From contig VENG01000028.1 of assembly GCA_009711705.1 (NCBI GenBank), forward strand, positions 1 to 64,000: a stretch of 64,000 bases of DNA, given 5' to 3'. Within the stretch, counting starts at the first letter, position 1. The number at the start of each line of letters is the position of its first letter. The position numbers and the translations under genes were made by a program. Below, piece after piece: positions 45,145 to 51,973 of this stretch. This DNA comes from Bacillota bacterium (GTDB lineage Bacteria > Bacillota > Desulfotomaculia > Desulfotomaculales > VENG01). The notes under the pieces were generated by a model that was not told the origin of the DNA, did no database searches, and saw only the letters and a program-made list of their open reading frames with translations.

Positions 45145-46338
45145 TTAATCCTTCTCTTTGGGGGGAGGAGTTCTTTCTTGTCCGGCCAATTCTTCCGAAA
45201 CCTCAAAGGCCATGGCCGGGGCCGGCTGCCTGGCCGGAGGAATTTTCGGTGCCTGCACCGGTTCCTTGGCTACCCTTTCCCTGGTGAAACCGTAGATAAG
45301 GGCACCTAAGAGAAGCAATCCGGCGGCTCCCACAGCCGGGAAAAGCGTGCCCACCAGGTTGGAAAAACCAAACTGGGCCAGTCCGAAAGCCCCCACACTC
45401 GCTCCAATGGAATACCATTTATACTTCGCGGTACCATGTTTGCTGAGCCTGGCCACAAAGCCGTAAAGGCTGCTCACTGCCGTGGTATAAATCTCAGCCA
45501 AAAGCACAATGGTATAAACAACACGTACTACCGGTGAAATAGTCCCGGCCACAAAAATCATGGGGATCTCGTACCCAGCAGCCCGGCCCACATGGGTTAA
45601 CATGGACAAGTTTATGGCCGTAGCGCCAACACCAAGGCCTATTCCACCCAGAATGGCGCCCGTCTTCAACTTCTCCGGACTGGACATAGTCCCCAGAGGT
45701 GCCAGTATGGCCACGGCCAATACCAGGTTATAGGAGGCGTATAAAACCGCGGTTAAAGGCCAGAACGGAACCGGGGCTCCCCCGGGGTTAGAGTAACCGC
45801 CAAGAGCTGTCATTAAAGAACCGAAGTCAGTGGCTATGACATAAATAGCCACCCCGAACACAGCCGTTAAAAGGACCGGTACCACAAAGCTGATAGACTT
45901 CACCACACCGCTTATTCCCAGCAGCACAGTACCCAGAGAAACCGCTATCATTACCAGGCTGCCCCAGAAAAAGGAAAAACCAAATTGCTCGGCAAAAATG
46001 GCTCCCGCACCGGCCCCCATGGTCACCAGGCCGCCAAATAAGAAAAAAGTAATAACCCAGTCAATAACCGAACCTACCCACTTACCGCCCGCATAACGGA
46101 TAACAGGTAAATGTGAATCCGCTTTAAGCCTCCTCCCTAATTCTAAGATAATGTAACCAAAGAAAGCCAGGAGGACCGTAGTAGCCGCCAGCCCGATTAT
46201 TCCGGGGAGGCCAAAGTAACCGAAAAATTGCAGCACTTCCTGGCCGGAAGCAAAACCTGCCCCCACCACCGTCCCAATGTACGTTGCAGCAATGGTAAAA
46301 ATGGAAAGCTGTTTTTTGTTTGCTGTTTTGGTTGCCAT
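45145..46338 (-). CDS. YkvI-type membrane protein
   Basis: 397 residues, ten or so membrane spans of the LeuT/APC-like fold (COG3949, Bacillus YkvI). The N-terminal stretch TYIGTVVGAGFASGQEVLQF is the family signature and corresponds to the substrate/sodium region. A cytoplasmic tail of about 50 residues, rich in proline and charged residues, follows the last span. The transported substrate is unknown. It is preceded on the minus strand by 20 bases lacking a good Shine-Dalgarno sequence. It is adjacent to the AT-rich agr island. Confidence 0.87.
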   Translation of the reverse strand: MATKTANKKQLSIFTIAATYIGTVVGAGFASGQEVLQFFGYFGLPGIIGLAATTVLLAFFGYIILELGRRLKADSHLPVIRYAGGKWVGSVIDWVITFFLFGGLVTMGAGAGAIFAEQFGFSFFWGSLVMIAVSLGTVLLGISGVVKSISFVVPVLLTAVFGVAIYVIATDFGSLMTALGGYSNPGGAPVPFWPLTAVLYASYNLVLAVAILAPLGTMSSPEKLKTGAILGGIGLGVGATAINLSMLTHVGRAAGYEIPMIFVAGTISPVVRVVYTIVLLAEIYTTAVSSLYGFVARLSKHGTAKYKWYSIGASVGAFGLAQFGFSNLVGTLFPAVGAAGLLLLGALIYGFTRERVAKEPVQAPKIPPARQPAPAMAFEVSEELAGQERTPPPKEKD

Positions 46339-46557
46339 GACCTTAGTTTTGGTACTTTAGCTTAAATATAGACCGTGTAATTTTTGTATTTGCGGCCATA
46401 ACTTTCAGCTTAAAAGGGCAAGCAAGAACCGTCCCCACTTGCTCCAAATCAGGGGATCAATCAAAAATGATAATTGAAATTATGCGAAATAATACTATGA
46501 AAGAGATAGTAGATGACCATGATTCTGCCAAATAAATACGGCATCAAACATAACAAA

Positions 46558-46775
46558 TCAATGATGTTCCTGCGTAAAGGCCAAAATAGATTCTTCAACA
46601 TCCTCAGGCGTTTGATTGGGCTAAACCTTTGGGGTGTGTTCTTTGTCGTATAAACCAGCATCGCCTTGCTCTTCATAGCGCCTGAGAATCTTATAGAATG
46701 TGGTATGGGATATTTGGCACCTTTCAGCAATTTCTCGACGACTAACAGTTTTGTAGCATCGAGTTGCATGGCTTG
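46558..46775 (-). pseudogene. transposase N-terminal remnant (HTH, integrase-core type)
   Basis: In one minus-strand frame SRREIAERCQISHTTFYKIL then RRYEEQGDAGLYDKEH is the helix-turn-helix and linker of IS481/IS3-like transposases. It hits a stop at about 46623; the sequence continues in the next frame as NQTPEDVEESILAFTQEHH and stops again. The catalytic core is missing. It marks the boundary of the agr island. The neighbouring gap 46776-47040 has only a 70-codon minus ORF that I do not recognise, and 46339-46557 has no gene; the latter includes a CAAGCAAGAACCGTCCCC repeat at about 46423. Confidence 0.7.
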
Positions 46776-47040
46776 CCTTCTACATCGTAATGCGGGAGAA
46801 TGGGTATACACAGTTGCTCTCTCCCTTTTGGTTGTTCTGGAAAAACACCATTATACGGAGAGCGCTGTGTATACTCAACCATCTGGGGTAAGCCCGAGTG
46901 GTTGAGTTTTTTTACAACCTTTTCTAAACGTAACACAGATGATTCTACCCCCACCTGACATAATTGCTTACCGGGAAATGTAACTACCCAATTCCCTCCG
47001 GTCTTAAAATCAACTGCGATTGCATTGGCCTATGTGAAAC

Positions 47041-47076
47041 AAATTGGTTATTTACACTCTAAATTGGGTTATTTAC
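47041..47076 (+). promoter_or_regulatory. tandem LytTR-type operator upstream of the agr operon
   Basis: AAATTGGTTATTTAC (47041-47055) and AAATTGGGTTATTTAC (47061-47076) are direct repeats whose GGTTA cores begin at 47046 and 47067, exactly 21 bases apart, the spacing used by AgrA/ComE-type LytTR regulators. A minus-10-like TAGAAT follows at 47106-47111. The same arrangement recurs at 50087/50108. Confidence 0.7.
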
Positions 47077-47220
47077 GCCCAGTGAAAGGAATATGTAAAA
47101 AGGTGTAGAATGCAGCTAATAATACCAAAAAGATTTCTTGGAACATAGTTTTAATATATGCATATTGAGGTATATAGGTTTTTCTGAAATAAAAACTGCT
47201 CTTATTGGGGGAGAGCTGAT

Positions 47221-47700
47221 ATGCATCCGGCATTGCTACCTTGGTACATCGTTATACTAACTTCTATCCCACAAACATTCCTCATAGTTAAAATTGGGTT
47301 TCAGCTTTTTAACCTACAGTTGAGCCATTCAAGAGCATTAATGCTGTCCTTGATAGTCAGTGTCTTTGCAATTTTTGCAAGAAAATTACCGTTTCCATTC
47401 GGAGTTCATACAATAGCACTTATAGCATTTTCAACATTTATAACAACGATCGTTACACGAACAAATATGTGGCATTGTTTTATTTCAATACTTAGCGGAA
47501 CATTAATTCTCGGTGTTTTAGAGGGAGTATTGCTGCCAATATTTCTACAGATAACTGAGGCCACTACGGAAATTCTTGTTAGCAATCCCTGGTTGAATAT
47601 ATTGTACTTTCTGCCCACAGGTATCATTATGTTGGTTTTCTATCTATTAGCGAAGAAACGCAATTATGTAATCTTTGATTTGAGTTTAGATAGGGACTGA
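47221..47700 (+). CDS. five-span membrane protein, probable sensor half of a split AgrC
   Basis: 159 residues, almost entirely membrane: spans at about 8-28, 38-55, 60-80, 86-110 and 124-146, separated by short loops. No catalytic motif. It is followed five bases later by a histidine kinase that has only two membrane spans. Ordinary AgrC receptors have six or seven spans plus the kinase in one chain, so the two proteins together make up one receptor (5 + 2 spans). GGGGGAG lies before ATG 47221. An alternative is an AgrB-unrelated accessory protein, but the fit of topology, order and spacing favours the split receptor. Confidence 0.72.
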   Translation: MHPALLPWYIVILTSIPQTFLIVKIGFQLFNLQLSHSRALMLSLIVSVFAIFARKLPFPFGVHTIALIAFSTFITTIVTRTNMWHCFISILSGTLILGVLEGVLLPIFLQITEATTEILVSNPWLNILYFLPTGIIMLVFYLLAKKRNYVIFDLSLDRD

Positions 47701-47705
47701 TTACG

Positions 47706-48608
47706 TTGCAGAAAAATGGTAGGGTGCTAATTATTTCCACTATGCTCTTGGAGGCTTTATTTATTGTACTTATAAATCAAGAAATATATCATTCACAGGC
47801 TGTCGATGACTTAAAGGCTGTTCTACCATTTGTAAATTTAATAATTTTAATTTTCAGTGGTCTGACTGTTTTTTCGATCAAGGGGCTTGAAGAGAATGCC
47901 AAGAAAGAAATGGAATTAAATCTTCTAAAAGCACATATCCTGCAGGTTGAAGATTTGATGAATACTTTACAAACCCGACAACACGATCACAGCAGACATA
48001 TCCAAACAATACAGTCTATGTTGTACTTAGATGAAAAGGATAAAGCCACAGAATACATCGAAGGTATAGCAGAGAGATATAGGCATACAGAAAAAATAGT
48101 TCATGTTGGCCATCCTGCCCTTACGGCACTGTTAAACAGTAAACAAATAGTAGCTGAGGCCAAGAACATTCAATTTGCTTTTGCGGTCAAATGCGATATT
48201 GTCAATATAGATGTATCCCCCTGGGATTTATGCAGCATTTTGGGCAACCTTTTGGATAATGCTTTGGAAGCCACTCTCCAAGATCAAATTGACCGTCGAG
48301 TAGCTGTGGAAATAAAATATGAAGATACTAATTATGTCTTATATGTTTATAATACCGGGCCTAAAATTACAGCAAGAGCAATGCGGCAGTTGTATACCCC
48401 AGGTTATACTACCAAGAACTCCGCAGCTTGTGGCTACGGCTTGTACCTGGTCAAAAAAATAGTGGACAAGTACGGAGGAAAAATTGATGTCATATCAAGG
48501 GAAAGGACAACATTTATTGTATATCTTCCGGACAGGGGTAAAGTAAAAGATGTTCAAAGTACTTGCGCGAAAAATTGCTATAACCATGGGAGTACAATTA
48601 CAGGTTAA
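47706..48608 (+). CDS. AgrC-like GHKL histidine kinase (two-span)
   Basis: 300 residues. Two membrane spans (about 7-26 and 42-60), a coiled-coil linker, phospho-acceptor region TRQHDHSRHIQTIQSML, then a GHKL ATPase domain with SILGNLLDNALEAT (N box) and YGLYLVKKIVDKYGG (G box). It is the kinase half of the pheromone receptor; the upstream membrane protein supplies the remaining spans. It starts at TTG 47706 or nearby. Its last 59 bases overlap agrB in another frame, so the two are translationally coupled. Confidence 0.88.
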   Translation: MQKNGRVLIISTMLLEALFIVLINQEIYHSQAVDDLKAVLPFVNLIILIFSGLTVFSIKGLEENAKKEMELNLLKAHILQVEDLMNTLQTRQHDHSRHIQTIQSMLYLDEKDKATEYIEGIAERYRHTEKIVHVGHPALTALLNSKQIVAEAKNIQFAFAVKCDIVNIDVSPWDLCSILGNLLDNALEATLQDQIDRRVAVEIKYEDTNYVLYVYNTGPKITARAMRQLYTPGYTTKNSAACGYGLYLVKKIVDKYGGKIDVISRERTTFIVYLPDRGKVKDVQSTCAKNCYNHGSTITG

Positions 48609-49179
48609 TCAGGATAGGATAGAGATTTTTGCTTATGGGTTGGAGCTTATACTCGGAACATTAGTACAGCTAATGCTTTTAATATTATTATCTTTGATTA
48701 TAGATACTTTCTTAACGACCATGATATGTTTGATAGCTTTTGCATCGTTGCGTTATTTCGGGGGCGGTATCCACTTAAGTACGTATTATAGATGCTTAAT
48801 GGTTAGTGTCGCTTTGCTTTTGGCCCTGGGCAAACTTGCTACCATAGATATAAATTATGAAGCACTTATAGTTATTTCTATATTAGTTATTTTGATAGGT
48901 GCTGTTATTATTTTTAAATGGGTCCCTGCTGGAACAGAAAAGAAACAAATTAAAGATGAAATAACAAGGCTACGGCAGAGAAAAAAAGCCCTGTTGATCT
49001 TGTTTATATGGTTTTTTATCATATTGTTTCTGGTAATACAAAAAATGAATACGAATGCTTTTGCAGCGGTTCTAGGAATTCTTGGCAGCTTATTGTTAAT
49101 AACACCATGGGGATACAGGGGGGTTAAATTCCTCGAAAATCTCCTAAATATAATTTTAAGGGGGTGTAAAAATGTTTAG
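48550..49179 (+). CDS. agrB: AgrB-like peptide-processing membrane endopeptidase
   Basis: 209 residues with about six membrane spans. The AgrB active site FGGGIHLSTYYRC supplies His75 and Cys82. AgrB cleaves the C-terminal recognition sequence of AgrD and closes the thiolactone ring. The start ATG at 48550 overlaps the kinase gene and lies behind AGGGGTAAAG. It overlaps the agrD start by 8 bases, as expected for a processing enzyme and its substrate made together. Confidence 0.93.
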   Translation: MFKVLARKIAITMGVQLQVNQDRIEIFAYGLELILGTLVQLMLLILLSLIIDTFLTTMICLIAFASLRYFGGGIHLSTYYRCLMVSVALLLALGKLATIDINYEALIVISILVILIGAVIIFKWVPAGTEKKQIKDEITRLRQRKKALLILFIWFFIILFLVIQKMNTNAFAAVLGILGSLLLITPWGYRGVKFLENLLNIILRGCKNV

Positions 49180-49312
49180 GAAGTTGGCAGCGATAACAGT
49201 CAGTGCCCTGGCTTCAATGTTAGTATTTGTTGCCTATACTGGGGTAAGCGCAAATTGCTGGTTTACCACTTATGAACCCGACATCCCGGAGAGCTTAAAA
49301 CACGGGGACTGA
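49172..49312 (+). CDS. agrD: AgrD-like cyclic lactone autoinducer prepeptide
   Basis: 46 residues, too short for most gene finders. Residues 1-27 form an amphipathic/hydrophobic leader (MFRKLAAITVSALASML), then NCWFTTYEPDIPESLK. The C-terminal part EPDIPESL is the AgrB recognition tail of the family (compare clostridial ..QPE.P..L). By analogy with the Clostridium perfringens peptide I expect a five-residue thiolactone ring from Cys29 through Thr33 (C-W-F-T-T), with an N-terminal tail that cannot be fixed from sequence. ATG 49172 has GGGGGTG seven bases upstream. The next gene, a receiver protein, starts six bases after its stop codon. Confidence 0.9.
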   Translation: MFRKLAAITVSALASMLVFVAYTGVSANCWFTTYEPDIPESLKHGD

Positions 49313-49317
49313 TGTAG

Positions 49318-49743
49318 ATGGTAAACATTTTACTTTTGGAAGATGAATACTATACCAGAAGATTTCTCAAAAAGCTGGTGTCTGAAAATAATTTCGTGAA
49401 TAGGGTAATTGATACCCCATGTGGTAAAGAAGCAATTAATCTGGCCAAGAAACATAATCCAAGCATTGCACTATTGGATATAGAACTAGCCCCGGAAGAA
49501 GAGTTGAACGGCATACAAGTGGCAAAAACCATATATGGCTTTAATCCAGAGACATACTTTGTTTTTATAACCGGGTATGCTCAATATGCAATTGAATCTT
49601 TCGCCGTCCACCCGTATGATTACATTCTCAAACCAGTGAAAAAAGATAAAGTCGACGAAATCATAAGTAGCCTTGCAGGTAAGGTTAAAAAAAGAATGAT
49701 GCTGGGAGCAGTCCCGAAAAAAAATGATCAAGGTCAAAAATAA
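49318..49743 (+). CDS. response regulator receiver protein (N-terminal half of AgrA)
   Basis: 141 residues. Receiver domain (ILLLEDEYYTR, ALLDIEL with the phospho-acceptor aspartate, FVFITGYAQYAI, YDYILKPVKK). No DNA-binding domain: the frame ends at 49743, whereas the LytTR domain follows in the next frame from 49724. The change lies at a run of eight A (49717-49724). A one-base indel there, programmed slippage, or true division into two proteins can all explain it. It is the phospho-acceptor of the agr kinase. Confidence 0.88.
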   Translation: MVNILLLEDEYYTRRFLKKLVSENNFVNRVIDTPCGKEAINLAKKHNPSIALLDIELAPEEELNGIQVAKTIYGFNPETYFVFITGYAQYAIESFAVHPYDYILKPVKKDKVDEIISSLAGKVKKRMMLGAVPKKNDQGQK

Positions 49744-50050
49744 ATTAAATGAGACAGTCATGATATCTGCAGATAACATTCTATTTATTGAGAAGCAAAA
49801 GAAAATAAGTTTAGTCTATACTAGTAACAGAATTGGAAAAACATATAAAACCTTGTACGAATTAGAAGCCAAGTTAGGGGATAATTTTCTTAGAGTTCAT
49901 AATTCGTTTATAGTAAACTTGGATAAAATTAGAAGAATCAGAGAGGTTAGTAGGCGGTCGTATGAGATCAACTTTGACGGATATGACAAGGCTGCTTTAA
50001 TGAGTCGGTATAAATTTGAAGAACATAAGCACAGATTTCCCCTTTTGTAG
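49724..50050 (+). CDS. LytTR DNA-binding protein (C-terminal half of AgrA)
   Basis: 108 residues, a complete LytTR domain (NILFIEKQKKISLVYTS, LEAKLGDNFLRVHNSFIVN, KIRRIREVSRRSYEINFDG). Its ATG is at the end of the A8 run and it overlaps the receiver gene by 20 bases. If joined by a one-base shift, KK of the receiver continues straight into IKVKNKLNETVMI and the protein is an ordinary AgrA-type regulator. LytTR proteins bind two direct repeats about 21 bp apart, as found at 47041-47076 and 50087-50117. No good Shine-Dalgarno sequence lies before 49724, except the A-rich stretch, so coupling or slippage is likely. Confidence 0.85.
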   Translation: MIKVKNKLNETVMISADNILFIEKQKKISLVYTSNRIGKTYKTLYELEAKLGDNFLRVHNSFIVNLDKIRRIREVSRRSYEINFDGYDKAALMSRYKFEEHKHRFPLL

Positions 50051-50068
50051 AGAGGGGTATTTTTTTTG
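50039..50068 (+). terminator. terminator of the agr operon
   Basis: CCCCTTTTG at 50039 and AGAGAGGGG to 50057 pair across the LytTR stop codon and are followed by TATTTTTTTT. Confidence 0.8.
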
Positions 50069-50117
50069 GTTAATTAGGATTCAATAGGTTAAATATACCC
50101 GATTAAGGGTTATTTAG
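50066..50117 (+). promoter_or_regulatory. tandem LytTR-type operator upstream of the secreted-protein unit
   Basis: AGGTTAAATA (GGTTA at 50087) and AGGGTTATTTA (GGTTA at 50108) are 21 bases apart; a third, weaker GGTTAATTA is at 50068, 19 bases upstream. Motif and spacing match the pair before the agr operon. A minus-10 TATAAT at 50150-50155 lies about 40 bases downstream of the second core, and no good minus-35 is present, as for activated promoters. Confidence 0.7.
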
Positions 50118-50179
50118 GAAAAAGTACTAGAAATATGTAAATAATTAATTATAATTATGGGTAGTTAAAATTTTTTTGT

Positions 50180-50480
50180 AGGGGATGAGGTGGCACTCGC
50201 CAGGTTAAAGCCCTCGCAACAGGTTTGATAGGGGAAGATTCACGGTATTGGTGCCGTTGGTTGTGCTGGGAAACTAGCGCGCCTCCCATTGTGGAAAGAA
50301 GAATTCTAGGATCTTTATTACTTGTTCAGCTTTTAAAAATGGACAGGCTTTTAAAAAAAAGGGGGGTGATTGCAATGGACAAATAAAAGTGGTTTGTGAG
50401 GCTAAACCAGGGAAGTTCCCAACGACACCAAGAGTTAGTCTACACAAACCACAATGCCAAATTATGTGTTGTATATTATA
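50180..50480 (+). other. structured leader with three-codon ORF and 64-base hairpin
   Basis: The 380 bases between the operator and the secreted-protein gene have no long gene. Two parts look structured: 50181-50300, GC-richer than its surroundings with short complementary stretches such as GAGG and CCTC; and a stem at 50389-50452 where GTGGTTTGTG pairs with CACAAACCAC, extended by further pairs, with an inner GGGA/TCCC hairpin. Immediately before it an ATG at 50375 with a GGGGGGTG Shine-Dalgarno site opens a reading frame of Met-Asp-Lys and stops. I matched it to no known riboswitch. It may be an attenuator-type leader or an RNA of its own. Confidence 0.35.
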
Positions 50481-50500
50481 GAAGGGAGTGATACAATTTG

Positions 50501-50953
50501 ATGATTAAGAAGAATCTCAAGGTTGCGGTTTGTACTTTAATAATGGGTATTCTTTTGGGAATAAGTACAGCAGTGTATGCAGCTACCGTAAGTAGTGATT
50601 ATAACTACTATGGACCTGTTAAAGGCTACGATTACAAAAACAAATCCTATTGCACCACATATACTGATATTGGCACGTCTGGCGATACACTAGTCTCATC
50701 AGATGATTCTGGAAACATACCGGTAGGATATATGGGTGTCCAGGGTCGGCTATACTATCAAGGTGGCACTCTGAAAGCGGCTTCCACCTGGGAGTACAAC
50801 GATTCTCTCATTTATGGATTTACACAAAGTACGGGTGCTCTTTCTTCCACCCATGGTACGTACTATTACTCAAAAGGCAAAACTAAAGCTTATAATGGTG
50901 ATGGATATAATACGTACTGGGCAAATGCAACTCCGAACATCAGATATCCTTAA
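50501..50953 (+). CDS. secreted tyrosine-rich protein, candidate agr output
   Basis: 150 residues. A clear signal peptide (about 27 residues, KVAVCTLIMGILLGISTAVYA) precedes a mature domain of some 123 residues rich in Tyr, Ser, Thr and Gly with one cysteine (YNYYGPVKGYDYKNKS; GYMGVQGRLYYQGGTL; THGTYYYSKGKTKAYNGDG). I do not recognise the family. Its alternating beta-type pattern suggests an extracellular beta-rich domain, possibly bacteriocin-like, but this is speculation. ATG 50501 or TTG 50498 can both use the GGGAG at 50484. It is followed after 12 bases by another exported protein, and its promoter region carries the agr-type operator. Confidence 0.8.
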   Translation: MIKKNLKVAVCTLIMGILLGISTAVYAATVSSDYNYYGPVKGYDYKNKSYCTTYTDIGTSGDTLVSSDDSGNIPVGYMGVQGRLYYQGGTLKAASTWEYNDSLIYGFTQSTGALSSTHGTYYYSKGKTKAYNGDGYNTYWANATPNIRYP

Positions 50954-50965
50954 GGAGGGAACAAA

Positions 50966-51412
50966 ATGTGGCTTAAATCGCTTGCAGGACGAATATTAGT
51001 CATCTGTGTTACCCTTGTTGGTGGTTTCGCAGTGGGAATGCTTAGTTTTGGCCCTGCAATAGCTAACACTTTACCTAACCAAAGCCAAGAACTCAGCTAT
51101 CCGAAAAACGAGAATGGCCAGACATATGGCTCTGATTTTAAAGCTACTTCTATAGGAACCGAGCCGGATTTGATTCTTGCAGAAGGCGTGGATGGTACTA
51201 AAGGTTACGTTCGTTCTATAGATTTGAACGGGCCGGAACCTAAGACGCCGAAAGAGGCTTTGGCCATGCAGCGTAAAGCCGAAAGCATTAGAGTAATCAA
51301 TTTGTATGACGTTGATGGTAAAACCGTTATTGGAAAATTCGAAATTGTAAAAGGAAAGGTAACAAAATTTGCTAATAAAGAAGAAATGAGCAAATTTATC
51401 GAAAGGAACTAG
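50966..51412 (+). CDS. exported/membrane-anchored protein of the M56-associated YGS type
   Basis: 148 residues. A hydrophobic segment at residues 8-32 (GRILVICVTLVGGFAVGML) is a signal peptide or anchor. The exported part has YPKNENGQTYGS, TEPDLILAEGVDGTKGYV and NGPEPKTPKEAL. I recall this pattern as a recurring module in Firmicute exported proteins, including the extracytoplasmic part of BlaR1/M56 peptidase-like proteins; not verified. The peptidase is absent here. AAGGAGGG stands 10 bases before ATG 50966. It is co-transcribed with the tyrosine-rich secreted protein and could be its immunity or partner protein (inference). Confidence 0.78.
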   Translation: MWLKSLAGRILVICVTLVGGFAVGMLSFGPAIANTLPNQSQELSYPKNENGQTYGSDFKATSIGTEPDLILAEGVDGTKGYVRSIDLNGPEPKTPKEALAMQRKAESIRVINLYDVDGKTVIGKFEIVKGKVTKFANKEEMSKFIERN

Positions 51413-51679
51413 TATCTTGTCAACAAAATAACTGCTGCAAACACTTTTAAAATTGGCAATTCAAAATCATACCATTGATATGTATAAATCATACGTTATT
51501 TATTGTATAGCCATTATACAATGTGACATTATTATTGAATAATGGATAATTTACTGGTTCTAAACGAAGTGCCAACTTGTCGCAAAAAACGAATCAAACA
51601 TTTTTTGTATAGCTTATTATGCTTTTAAATCGTTAAAATTAAAGTGCATACTTTCATGACATGATACTAGTGAGATTGT
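51413..51679. other. AT-rich intergenic region
   Basis: No gene seen between the second exported protein and its terminator. The sequence is strongly AT-rich with palindromic bits such as ATTGTATAG...ATTATACAAT at about 51504-51521. Confidence 0.4.
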
Positions 51680-51705
51680 AAAGGGGCCAGAAAATTGGCC
51701 CCTTT
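51680..51705 (+). terminator. terminator after the secreted-protein unit
   Basis: AAAGGGGCCA and TGGCCCCTTT pair with a short loop and are followed by ATTAC. It ends the agr island. Confidence 0.85.
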
Positions 51706-51783
51706 ATTACAGTCTACTTGCTGTCGTCCAAATACCCCTTGTTTACAGTAGCAGGGTTGTTTAAAATTCCCAATAGAACAAGT

Positions 51784-51816
51784 TAAGGGACAAGGGGACA
51801 GGTCCCTTGTCCCTTA
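51784..51816. repeat. REP-like palindrome TAAGGGACAAGGG
   Basis: TAAGGGACAAGGG at 51784-51796 and CCCTTGTCCCTTA at 51804-51816 are perfectly complementary with loop GACAGGT. The GGGGACAGGTCCC core recurs in this window. Confidence 0.85.
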
Positions 51817-51834
51817 TGACCCAAATGTTATATC

Positions 51835-51955
51835 ATGATGCAGATCAAAAATAACCCCAGAGTAGCAGTTTACTACTGCAAACCTAGTGAATGGAGAGGG
51901 CTTATGTCGAGCGGCGAAATTGAAGTCGTGACCAACCAGAATATCATGCGCAAGC
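51835..51955 (+). pseudogene. pyridoxamine 5-phosphate oxidase-like protein fragment
   Basis: About 38 codons: MQIKNNPRVAVYYCKPSEWR then GEIEVVTNQNI match the flavin-binding split-barrel family. The homology is lost at about 51950, at a CAAGCAAGAACCGTCCCTA repeat that is shared with the one at about 46423. The rest of the gene is missing. Confidence 0.65.
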
Positions 51956-51973
51956 AAGAACCGTCCCTACTTG

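Noticed and set aside
46742..46954. 70-codon minus-strand ORF beside the transposase remnant
   Set aside because: No recognisable family, poor start, and it overlaps the transposase fragment in another frame; likely part of the same decayed element.
50181..50300. Known riboswitch (cobalamin, cyclic di-GMP, ydaO, molybdenum cofactor)
   Set aside because: I compared the conserved cores from memory and found none; no B12 box, no GEMM core. It remains an unassigned structured segment.
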